Assembly: GCA_021802595.1 (NCBI GenBank)
Contig: JAJZRT010000349.1
Coordinates: 1-5,101 of the forward strand
Origin: Pseudomonadota bacterium
Lineage (GTDB): Bacteria; Pseudomonadota; Gammaproteobacteria; Burkholderiales; Thiobacillaceae
Direction: 5' to 3'
DNA length: 5,101 bases
Positions 1 to 5,101 of the stretch are shown here, one piece after another. The stretch's first letter is position 1. Each line of letters begins with the position of its first letter. The notes beneath the pieces were generated by a model. That model made no database searches. It was not told the origin of the DNA and worked only from the letters and a program-made list of their open reading frames with translations. The translations under genes were made by a program, and so were the position numbers.

Positions 1-482
1 AGGTACTGGCGCAGTTTGGTGAAATCGATCGCCCCAAGCGTCCGCGAAACGAATTTCCCGCTCCCGTCGATGAGAAAGGTGGTGGGAACCACCTTCGTGT
101 CGCTAAACGCACGAGCGAGGTCTCCGCCCGTGTCCAGGATGACTGGGAACGGTAGCCCACCGCTTTTCGCAAAGTTCTTCACGTGCTCCGGGGAGTCGTA
201 CGCCATTGCCACCGCGATCAGTTCGAAACCGCGGGGCTGGTACTTGTGATAGGTCTCGACGAGATCGGGCATTTCGCCTTTGCAAATGGGGCAACTCGTG
301 GCCCAGAACATCACCGCCACTGTCTTGCCCCGCAAGTCCGCCAGCCGGAGCTGACGACCGTCGAGCGTCGTGAACGTGGCGTCGGGCGCGGCCGGACGTT
401 GCGCGAGCGCATAGAAAGCGATGGCAGCGCCCAACACCGCAATCGCCGCCAACGCGAGCAGCAGGTTCCGCTTAGACGCCAT
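1..482 (-). CDS. TlpA-like membrane-anchored thioredoxin-fold protein (C-terminus cut by window edge)
   Basis: A thiol-disulfide oxidoreductase of the TlpA/ResA/redoxin class, predicted to face the periplasm. Reading leftward, 160 complete codons are visible before the edge. Residues 5-27 form one hydrophobic segment (uncleaved anchor or signal peptide). The thioredoxin fold follows: [10 protein letters not shown] with catalytic C64 and C67 (CPIC), and a cis-proline region VVPTTFLID with P133. TlpA-family proteins usually reduce or transfer disulfides to specific partners, such as cytochrome c apoproteins or metal-centre cysteines. The ATG at 482 is chosen because GAGGAGG (complement of 492-498) lies 9 nt upstream. 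The gene overlaps the end of the ABC ATPase gene by 11 bp, so it is co-translated with the transporter. Plausible partners are the Cys pair of the OB-fold protein or C65 of the permease, but that is inference. The family call is firm, the substrate unknown. Only the last part of the fold is missing. Confidence 0.9.
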   Translation of the reverse strand, partial: MASKRNLLLALAAIAVLGAAIAFYALAQRPAAPDATFTTLDGRQLRLADLRGKTVAVMFWATSCPICKGEMPDLVETYHKYQPRGFELIAVAMAYDSPEHVKNFAKSGGLPFPVILDTGGDLARAFSDTKVVPTTFLIDGSGKFVSRTLGAIDFTKLRQY

Positions 483-1158
483 TGCTGCGGTCCTCCTCGA
501 TGCGCCCGTCCTTGACGCGCACCAAGCGCTGCGCGTGGCTAGCCACAGTCGGGTTGTGGGTGACCATGAGGAGCGTTTTGCCTGCCTTGTTTAGCTCACC
601 GAGCAAGGCCAGCAGCTCCGCCTCGGAGCCGGAGTCCAGGTTGCCGGTGGGTTCGTCCATGAGAAGAATATCGGGCTCGTTGGCCAAGGCGCGGGCAATC
701 GCAACGCGCTGCTGCTGGCCACCGGAGAGCATGCTCGGCAGGTGATGGGCCTTGTCACCCAAGCCAAAGCGTTCCAGCAGATCCATGGCGCGCCTGTTGC
801 TATGTGTCCCGCCGCCGAGCCAGAGCGCGATCTCGACGTTTTCCAGCGCCGTAAGATGCGGCATCAGGTTGAAGAACTGGAACACGAAACCGATTTTTTT
901 GCCGCGCACGGCGGCCAGTTCCGCGGCATCGAGAGTGCCAAGCTCCGAGCCGTCCAACACGATGCGGCCGGCGCTGGGACGGTCCAGGCCGCCGATGAGT
1001 TGCAGCAGCGTACTTTTGCCATGACCGGAAGGCCCCATGATCGCGACCCAGCCGCCACGCTCCACGGTCATCGAGACTTCCGAGACCGCCTTCACCTCAG
1101 CGGCGCCACTGCCGTAAGTTTTGCTCACTTCCTCCAGTTCGATGACGGCGTTAGACAT
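472..1158 (-). CDS. ABC transporter ATP-binding protein, LolD/MacB class
   Basis: Cytoplasmic ATPase subunit (228 aa, normal for LolD/FtsE/MacB-type domains) driving the adjacent FtsX-like permease. All nucleotide-binding motifs are present: Walker [10 protein letters not shown] at 42-50 (His where Ser or Cys is commoner), Q-loop Q94, signature [15 protein letters not shown] at 144-158, Walker B ILLMDE at 164-169, D-loop NLDS at 173-176 and H-switch H201. The [21 protein letters not shown] stretch around the Q-loop is typical of the mechanotransmission class rather than of importers. The ATG at 1158 is chosen over a longer frame opening at 1194: GGAGG (complement of 1168-1172) lies 9 nt upstream, and the family alignment starts at MSNAVIELE. 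It overlaps the permease gene by 8 bp and the thioredoxin gene by 11 bp. The class is certain. The transported substrate, or whether anything is transported, cannot be read from sequence. Confidence 0.95.
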   Translation of the reverse strand: MSNAVIELEEVSKTYGSGAAEVKAVSEVSMTVERGGWVAIMGPSGHGKSTLLQLIGGLDRPSAGRIVLDGSELGTLDAAELAAVRGKKIGFVFQFFNLMPHLTALENVEIALWLGGGTHSNRRAMDLLERFGLGDKAHHLPSMLSGGQQQRVAIARALANEPDILLMDEPTGNLDSGSEAELLALLGELNKAGKTLLMVTHNPTVASHAQRLVRVKDGRIEEDRSNGV

Positions 1159-2314
1159 GGCGCATGGCCTCCACAGGAGAGAGCTTGGTCGCACGGTATG
1201 CCGGGTAAAGACCGGCGAAGAGTGCGAGACACACGGAAAAGCCCAATGTGAGAAGGATGGTTCCGTAGTCGATCGCCACCGTCTGTGACTGATTCAGTGA
1301 CGCGGTGAACGCATTGTCGGTGAGGTAAGAGCCGAACAGGTAAGCGGCAAGAATGCCTATCGTCACGCCCAGAATCCCGCCGAGCAACCCGTAGAGCCCG
1401 GATTCGAGCATGAATGCCAGGAACAATGTACGCCGGGTGCTGCCGAGCGCCTGCAGAATGCCGATCTCGCGTCGGCGTTCATGCACGGCGGTGAGCAGGG
1501 TATTGACGATACCGAATGCCGCAGCAAGTACGCCGACTGCCGCCACCGCCTGCATGGCCGCACCGACCGAACCTACGATCGACAGTACCGAAGACAGCAG
1601 TTGCTTGTCGGTGACCACGGCGACGTTGGCAACTTCCTGAATCTTGAGGCTGGTTGCCTCGATTTTTTCGAGGTCGCTGACCTGGACGGCGATGAACGAT
1701 ACCTTGTCCTGCACGTCATATATCTGCTGGGCGAGGGTGAGTGGTATGAAGGTGGCAATGTCGTCCTTGCTGCCCGCTTCGCGCAGAACGCCGATCACGG
1801 GAATCGGCTTGCCGCGCACGGTGAATTCGTCGCCCGGCTTAAGCTTGAACTGTTTGGCGATTGCCGACCCGACGACGATCCCACGCTCATCCGGAGAATT
1901 GAAGTAGTGCCCCGAGTCGATACTCCACTTCTGCAACGCGCGCATCTCTTCCGGCCAAACTCCGATCACCGGCACCGGCTGGTTGCGGAACGCGGTCTTT
2001 TCGTTGAGGTAGGGAACGGCGCTCTTGACACCCGGCACGGCGCGAATCTTCGCCAATTCAGACATGGGAATCGCCTCGGGCAGTTGTTCCCCGGTGAGCA
2101 CCGAAATCTGCTCATAGGCGCACCAGCCCTTGGGTGTGACCACCAGATTGGCCCCCAGCCCCTGCGCCTGCTTCTTGATTTCCGTGGTCAGGCCTTGTCC
2201 TATGGTCATCAAGGCGACGAACGCCGCCATCCCCACGCTCACGCCCGCCAAGGTAAAGACAAAACGCCCGCGCCGGCGCAGCAGGTTGCGCCATACCAAT
2301 TTGCCGAGATTCAT
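1151..2314 (-). CDS. FtsX/MacB-type ABC transporter permease
   Basis: Inner-membrane permease of the MacB/LolC/FtsX class (387 aa, usual length). It has the class architecture: TM1 at about 18-40, a large periplasmic MacB_PCD-like domain at about 43-245, then TM2 (about 249-276), TM3 (about 298-326) and TM4 (about 350-370). The conserved cytoplasmic segment HERRREIGILQALG (278-291) precedes TM3, and the protein ends in the typical PAYRATKLSPVEAMR. A single Cys (C65, in PKGWCAYE) sits early in the periplasmic domain. It pairs with the ATPase encoded immediately downstream (8-bp overlap). Its ATG overlaps the TGA of the OB-fold gene as ATGA, and no strong ribosome binding site precedes it, so translation is probably coupled. 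MacB relatives use ATP hydrolysis to move periplasmic domains rather than to pass solutes through the membrane. Here the OB-fold protein may stand in for a MacA-like partner, which is inference. Confidence 0.93.
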   Translation of the reverse strand: MNLGKLVWRNLLRRRGRFVFTLAGVSVGMAAFVALMTIGQGLTTEIKKQAQGLGANLVVTPKGWCAYEQISVLTGEQLPEAIPMSELAKIRAVPGVKSAVPYLNEKTAFRNQPVPVIGVWPEEMRALQKWSIDSGHYFNSPDERGIVVGSAIAKQFKLKPGDEFTVRGKPIPVIGVLREAGSKDDIATFIPLTLAQQIYDVQDKVSFIAVQVSDLEKIEATSLKIQEVANVAVVTDKQLLSSVLSIVGSVGAAMQAVAAVGVLAAAFGIVNTLLTAVHERRREIGILQALGSTRRTLFLAFMLESGLYGLLGGILGVTIGILAAYLFGSYLTDNAFTASLNQSQTVAIDYGTILLTLGFSVCLALFAGLYPAYRATKLSPVEAMRHV

Positions 2315-2814
2315 TTCTTGATCGAGCCCAGGTTCTCTACCGAGTCGGCGCGGAGATAGACCATTTTCTTGTTCGTATCCTCCGTCATGGTCCCGCGCAC
2401 GTTCACCTCATCCCAGGGTTTGAGATTGGTATCCTTGACCTTGATCGGCAGGTAATACTGTGCACAATTCAGGTCTCGGCAGACCCGGGCCTCGCGCGAG
2501 TCGATCAGGCCCACCAAATGTGGATCATTGGGAGCGAACTTTGCCACGACGCCGCGCACCAGAATCTTGCCGGTGTAGCCTTTCGGATCGGCAGCCAGAT
2601 CCTGCACCTGCAACGCCCCCTTGGGCAGCGGCGGCTGCGCCTTGCCGAGCAGGTCGGGCAAGCCGGCGTTGGCGACGTTGCCGCCGGCCAATAGCGCGCT
2701 GCCCGTCACCAATGCGGCGCCTAACACCAGCGACCCCGCGATCCAGTAGCCACGCTTCTTGGTGGCAGCACTCGATCCCGTTTTTCGCGTATCGGTCTTG
2801 ATTGATTTCTTCAT
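2311..2814 (-). CDS. Membrane-anchored periplasmic protein, probable OB fold, with a Cys-x4-Cys motif
   Basis: I do not recognise a named family. With the ATG at 2814 the product is 167 aa: a basic N-terminus, one hydrophobic segment at about 23-43 (anchor or signal peptide), then a soluble region at about 66-163. That region alternates short beta-type stretches (KILVRGVVAKF, HLVGLIDS, YYLPIKV, DEVNVRGTM, KMVYLRADSV), as in OB-fold proteins such as CcmE or tRNA_anti-like domains. C112 and C117 (CRDLNC) could bind metal or form a disulfide. The HxxxY haem site of CcmE is not seen. The start at 2814 is preferred because AAAGGA (complement of 2824-2829) lies 9 nt upstream; an ATG at 2820 would leave only 3 nt, and the frame open to 2973 runs through the previous gene. 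The stop overlaps the permease ATG, which suggests a periplasmic partner of that transporter. The gene is certain, the fold moderately supported, the role unknown. Confidence 0.82.
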   Translation of the reverse strand: MKKSIKTDTRKTGSSAATKKRGYWIAGSLVLGAALVTGSALLAGGNVANAGLPDLLGKAQPPLPKGALQVQDLAADPKGYTGKILVRGVVAKFAPNDPHLVGLIDSREARVCRDLNCAQYYLPIKVKDTNLKPWDEVNVRGTMTEDTNKKMVYLRADSVENLGSIKK

Positions 2815-2866
2815 TTCCATATTTCCTTTCATAGTGTCATCCGGCGCCCACCGTCGATGGCGGCCG

Positions 2867-4027
2867 CTAAGCCGCACAACCGCAACCCGCACCAGCATCG
2901 CAAACCGATGGTGCCGTCTCTTCCTCACCTGGTGCGCGGTCCTGCACGTAGCCCTCTCCGGTAGCCAGCGCATGCTCGGCGCGTGCCAGTTCCCGGCCCA
3001 GGTAGGCGGCGTGATCCAACCGACTGATCAGCCCCTGGGAGATCACAGTGCTATAGAGCGCCGTCGACGTGACGCTCTCGACGACCCGTGTGAGCACGCC
3101 ATTGTTGGCATAGTGCTCCAGCACGAGCAAGCGGCGGCGTCTGTCCGGGTAGATCACCAAATAGCCGGCCGGATCGGAGACGAGGCGCGCCGGCTCCACC
3201 GCCTGCTCGATGGAAATCTTTGCCGGATCGTCAGCGATCTCCTCATCCGGGCCGGGATCGTTCGCGGTGGCCTCCGCGATGCTTCCGACGATCGCCTCGA
3301 TGTCGGTCGTCCCGATCATGTCCACCACTTGCAGACGGCGCCGGAATGTCTCCACCTGCTCGCGGCCCACGTTCTTGATGACCGGGCGCTTGCCCTTGGC
3401 GCTGCGAATGCGCCCGCTCTCTTCCAGCCCCTCGCGCATCAGGCTCACCAGCGACTGCCCGGGCAGGTGGCCGACGGCCTTGCGCGCGTCCTCGCCGCAG
3501 ACCACGAGGAAGCGCACGTTCGGATTGGGCAACAGGTTGCGGATGAGGTGCTCGATGCCCAGGTTCTCGGTGTGTAGGCTGCCGACGATGGCTAGGCCGG
3601 AAGGCCGTGCCATTGCGAGCTGATGCACCAGATCGTCCGAGTTCAACGTGCATACCGCCACCGGCGCCTGAAAGCGCAGCACGCGGTAGTCGCCGGGCAG
3701 CGGCGGCCAGCCCTCGCGTTCGGGCAGATCGGCGGTGGCGCAGTGGCCTGCCTGCGCCAGCGCCGGGTCGAGCTCGGCCGCAGCGTTCGCGGCCACCGCC
3801 GGCCAGCACACCTCGCAGCCCAGGCAATCGTAGCGCTTCATCTCGAACAGGGCGCGTGCCTCGGCGAGCTGCGGGCCGATCCTGCCCTGCAGGACGGATG
3901 AACCTTCGAGGGCCCGCACCGTGTCCTGAAAGCAGCCGCAGCGGTGGCACTTGGTCGCCGCCATCGCGCTGCGGAGTTCGCTGCGCACCGTCTCCAGCGC
4001 CCGATTCTCGACGGCAGGGGCGTTCAT
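2867..4027 (-). CDS. MtrA-like corrinoid-domain protein with Cys-rich N-terminus and DUF4346-like C-terminus
   Basis: Predicted cytoplasmic protein of 386 aa. Its centre (about 102-246) closely follows the soluble domain of archaeal tetrahydromethanopterin S-methyltransferase subunit A, which carries a cobamide methyl carrier. Visible matches are EGWPPLPGDYRV, LHTENLGIEHLIRN, PNPNVRFLVVCG, GHLPGQS and VVDMIG. H187 in GHLPGQS corresponds, from my recollection of the MtrA structure, to the histidine coordinating cobalt. The N-terminus carries CxxCxC (C27, C30, C32) and CxxCxxC (C68, C71, C74), suggesting an Fe-S or zinc site. The C-terminal part (about 270-360) resembles DUF4346, and the tail ends in a C376/C382/C384 cluster. 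There is no C-terminal membrane helix as in methanogen MtrA. The ATG at 4027 is chosen over a frame open to 4216: it overlaps the ArsR stop as ATGA, and GGAGGAG (complement of 4036-4042) lies 8 nt upstream. The domain call is strong. The methyl donor, acceptor or sensing role is unknown. Confidence 0.88.
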   Translation of the reverse strand: MNAPAVENRALETVRSELRSAMAATKCHRCGCFQDTVRALEGSSVLQGRIGPQLAEARALFEMKRYDCLGCEVCWPAVAANAAAELDPALAQAGHCATADLPEREGWPPLPGDYRVLRFQAPVAVCTLNSDDLVHQLAMARPSGLAIVGSLHTENLGIEHLIRNLLPNPNVRFLVVCGEDARKAVGHLPGQSLVSLMREGLEESGRIRSAKGKRPVIKNVGREQVETFRRRLQVVDMIGTTDIEAIVGSIAEATANDPGPDEEIADDPAKISIEQAVEPARLVSDPAGYLVIYPDRRRRLLVLEHYANNGVLTRVVESVTSTALYSTVISQGLISRLDHAAYLGRELARAEHALATGEGYVQDRAPGEEETAPSVCDAGAGCGCAA

Positions 4028-4404
4028 GCCAGCCGCTCCTCCAGCAGACAGAAGTCGCCCTTGAGCGCCTTCAGCAGGCCCTCGCTGTGCACCCGGTAAT
4101 AGACCATCTTGCCGTCGTTGCGCATGGTAAGCCAGCCTTGGCTGCGCAGCAGCTTGAGCTGGTGTGAGGTGGCGGCGACAGTCAGCCCCAGGACATGCGC
4201 CACGTCGCAGACACACAGCTCGCCATGGGCGAGTGAGAGCAGAATCTTCAGGCGCGTCACGTTGCCCAGCAGCTTATACAGCTCGGCCAGTTGCGGCAGC
4301 AACTGCTCATCCTTCGCCAGCTCGGACTTGATCCGGGCGACCTTCTCCAGATCAAAGCAGGTGACGTTGCAGACAGGATTGGTAATAATTTTGGCTGTGG
4401 GCAT
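4024..4404 (-). CDS. ArsR/SmtB-family metal-responsive repressor, CadC-like
   Basis: Winged-helix repressor of 126 aa, first gene of the leftward operon. The helix-turn-helix spans about 65-92 (DVAHVLGLTVAATSHQLKLL), followed by the wing MRNDGKMVYYRV. It carries the ELCVCD box (C64, C66) and an N-terminal CNVTCFDLEKVARI (C12, C16). The same C-x3-C plus C-x-C arrangement forms the alpha3N thiolate site of CadC from staphylococcal plasmids, which senses Cd, Pb and Bi. The Asp/His pair of the CadC/SmtB alpha5 zinc site is not evident in the last helix, where only H106 and E108 lie nearby. The family normally represses its own promoter and releases DNA on metal binding, so it should control the downstream corrinoid, OB-fold, ABC and thioredoxin genes. 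The start codon at 4404 has only a weak ribosome binding site. An additional C119 lies near the C-terminus. Family certain, metal inferred. Confidence 0.95.
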   Translation of the reverse strand: MPTAKIITNPVCNVTCFDLEKVARIKSELAKDEQLLPQLAELYKLLGNVTRLKILLSLAHGELCVCDVAHVLGLTVAATSHQLKLLRSQGWLTMRNDGKMVYYRVHSEGLLKALKGDFCLLEERLA

Positions 4405-4415
4405 CGCGAGTGTAT

Positions 4416-4449
4416 CTCATTTAGACGATTGCGATAATGATAAACTGAG
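4416..4449. promoter_or_regulatory. Candidate ArsR operator: imperfect dyad over the -10 element
   Basis: CTCATTTA (4416-4423) is mirrored by TAAACTGAG (4441-4449), which matches the reverse complement TAAATGAG except for one extra C. The 17-nt centre is AT-rich. The dyad covers the -10 and the expected start site, the usual place for an ArsR/CadC operator. The arms are short and imperfect, so this is a candidate only. Confidence 0.35.
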
Positions 4450-4466
4450 TGTGGCTGACAGTGCAA
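4437..4466 (-). promoter_or_regulatory. Probable sigma-70 promoter of the leftward operon
   Basis: Read on the minus strand, TTGCAC (4466-4461) is a moderate -35 element and TATCAT (4442-4437) a good -10 element (5 of 6 to TATAAT), separated by 18 bp. The start site would lie near 4430, giving an untranslated leader of about 26 nt before the arsR ATG. This is a visual match only, but position and direction are as expected, and the -10 lies inside an imperfect dyad. Confidence 0.45.
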
Positions 4467-4477
4467 GAAGTATTCGG

Positions 4478-4515
4478 GCACTTTGACGATTAGGGAAGGC
4501 CGGCACTCAAAGTGC
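4478..4515. repeat. Perfect 9-bp inverted repeat in the divergent spacer
   Basis: GCACTTTGA (4478-4486) and TCAAAGTGC (4507-4515) are exact reverse complements separated by 20 nt. The right arm covers the GTG start (4512-4514) of the second arsR gene and the left arm lies just upstream of its Shine-Dalgarno-like AGGGAAGG (4492-4499). It may be an operator for one of the two ArsR proteins, or form an RNA hairpin that hides the start of the second gene. No T-tract follows, so a terminator is unlikely. Confidence 0.5.
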
Positions 4516-4839
4516 TCGGGGAACCGAACCGGCTACGCATCTTGTGTGGTTTAGGGCTGGAATGCCGTCCGGTGACGGACATCATCAATGCAACGGGATT
4601 GGGACAAACCAACGTGTCATTCCATTTGCGCGTGTTGCGTGAGGCGGGATTCGTCCGTGCCGAACGTCGCGGGCCTTTTATCTATGTACTGCCTCGCCGA
4701 CCCAAAACTGTTGCGCATCCTGCACGACTTGAAACATTGGCTGGACGCACACCCGGCCACGGTCACGAACGAGGTCAAACAGCATAGCCGCCCAGTTAGG
4801 CACAATTCGGCGGCGGCGAAAACCAAGGAGGTAACGTAA
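4512..4839 (+). pseudogene. Second ArsR-family regulator gene, apparently frameshifted
   Basis: A winged-helix protein of the ArsR family: LGEPNRLRIL, then a helix-turn-helix VTDIINATGLGQTNVSFHLR, LREAGFV and the wing RAERRGPFIY. After Tyr58 (TAT, 4683-4685) this frame turns into an unlikely Arg/Pro-rich tail ending at TAG 4785-4787. The +1 frame carries the expected ending, YCLADPKLLRILHDLKHWLD, and stops at TAA 4837-4839. Ignoring one base (G4686) restores a continuous 108-aa protein with FIYYCLADPK at the junction. The TAA shares its last A with the ATG of the next gene, so the +1 ending looks genuine. The only start in frame is GTG 4512, because TAG 4491-4493 blocks any upstream start; this leaves the first helix short. 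Likely a decayed gene, or a sequencing or assembly error. Cys12 and Cys18 lie near the start, but no CadC-like cysteine set is seen. Ligand unknown. Confidence 0.78.
4825..4831 (+). promoter_or_regulatory. Strong ribosome binding site of the SHOCT-domain gene
   Basis: AAGGAGG lies 7 nt before the ATG at 4839 (10 nt before a second ATG at 4842) and inside the restored 3' end of the second arsR gene. It settles the start of the downstream gene and indicates translational coupling. Confidence 0.75.
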
Positions 4840-5101
4840 TGATGTGGAACTATGGACCGTGGGGCGGATTTCCGTGGATGTGGATATTTCCGCTGATCTT
4901 TCTCATCGTGATGCTGCTCTTCCTCTTTCGTAGAGGCGGCTTGCCCATGTGCGGCGGCCATGAAACGCATGGAAGAAGAGAAGAAAGCGCGCGCGAACTT
5001 CTCGACCGGCGCTACGCCCGTGGGGAAATCAGCCGCGAGGAATATCAGCAGATGAAAAAATATCGTTTCCTGCGTCTGTTTGGTGGGTGGAGACCGTCAC
5101 G
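4839..5101 (+). CDS. Small membrane protein with a SHOCT domain (C-terminus cut by window edge)
   Basis: The 87 complete codons in the window show an aromatic, Gly/Pro-rich N-terminus (MMWNYGPWGGFPWMW), one transmembrane segment at about 15-30, a short linker with C38, H41 and H44, then a SHOCT motif: ARELLDRRYARGEISREEYQQMKK at about 51-74. SHOCT (short C-terminal) domains are small helical modules usually placed after a membrane segment or another domain; their role is thought to be protein-protein contact. No stop is reached, so a few more residues follow outside. The ATG at 4839 is chosen for its AAGGAGG at 7 nt and because it shares a base with the stop of the restored upstream arsR frame. 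Small SHOCT proteins often occur beside heavy-metal export genes, which would fit the two ArsR regulators here, but no exporter is visible. The domain is clear, the function unknown. Confidence 0.82.
   Translation, partial: MMWNYGPWGGFPWMWIFPLIFLIVMLLFLFRRGGLPMCGGHETHGRREESARELLDRRYARGEISREEYQQMKKYRFLRLFGGWRPS

Noticed and set aside
1481..2359. Long plus-strand open frame of 292 codons opposite the permease gene
   Set aside because: It is antisense to a clear FtsX-type permease. Its product is rich in His, Arg and Asp with no domain or membrane pattern, and no ribosome binding site was found; it is a codon-bias shadow.
2848..2863. GC-rich hairpin in the 52-nt gap between the MtrA-like and OB-fold genes (CCGCC/GGTGG arms)
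   Set aside because: The stem is only 5 bp including a G-U pair and no T-tract follows in the direction of transcription, so it is not supported as a terminator.
2815..2973. N-terminal extension of the OB-fold protein (frame open to 2973)
   Set aside because: Most of it lies inside the 3' end of the MtrA-like gene. The AAAGGA site fits the ATG at 2814.
2759..3577. Plus-strand open frame of 272 codons opposite the MtrA-like gene
   Set aside because: It is antisense to well-conserved motifs and its composition is that of a GC-rich shadow frame.
3243..3950. Minus-strand open frame of 235 codons within the MtrA-like gene
   Set aside because: It is the shifted frame of the same strand with an Arg/Ala/Gly-rich product and no recognisable motif.
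4028..4216. N-terminal extension of the MtrA-like protein (frame open to 4216)
   Set aside because: The extension is out-of-frame arsR sequence of low complexity. The ATG at 4027 has an ATGA overlap and a GGAGGAG 8 nt upstream.
4410..4450. Rightward promoter using GATAAT (4433-4438) as -10 element
   Set aside because: The hexamer 17 bp upstream does not resemble TTGACA, so no rightward promoter could be assigned with confidence.
4676..4690. Programmed frameshift in the second arsR gene
   Set aside because: No recognised slippery heptamer with a fitting downstream structure sits at the junction. A simple one-base insertion explains the sequence better.

Overview
The window reads as a GC-rich proteobacterial chromosomal or accessory segment. 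This rests on codon use, strong GGAGG-type ribosome binding sites and family resemblances; nothing in it fixes the genus. No RNA genes, insertion sequences or CRISPR arrays were seen.

Layout. Six tightly packed genes run leftward (minus strand) from about 4404 to beyond position 1. In transcription order they are: an ArsR-family repressor with a CadC-like set of metal-binding cysteines; a cytoplasmic protein with an MtrA-like corrinoid-binding domain, a Cys-rich N-terminus and a DUF4346-like C-terminus; a membrane-anchored periplasmic protein with a probable OB fold and a Cys pair; an FtsX/MacB-type ABC permease; a LolD/MacB-type ABC ATPase; and a membrane-anchored TlpA-like thioredoxin with a CPIC motif, cut by the left edge. 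Four of the five junctions overlap (4, 4, 8 and 11 bp) and only one has a gap (52 nt), so this is very probably a single operon. A 107-bp spacer (4405-4511) holds its probable promoter, an imperfect dyad over the -10 element and a second, perfect 9-bp inverted repeat.

Rightward from the spacer lies a second ArsR-family gene. It appears broken by a one-base insertion near 4686, and its start is also confined by an upstream in-frame stop. It is followed by the start of a small membrane protein with a SHOCT domain, which runs off the right edge.

How the parts may fit together (inference): the first ArsR protein would release the leftward operon when a soft metal such as Cd, Pb, Bi or Hg binds its thiolates. 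The operon joins a cytoplasmic corrinoid-type protein to an envelope module made of an ABC transporter of the MacB/LolCDE class, an OB-fold periplasmic protein and a thiol-disulfide protein. I do not recognise this combination as a characterised system. It is the most interesting thing in the window.
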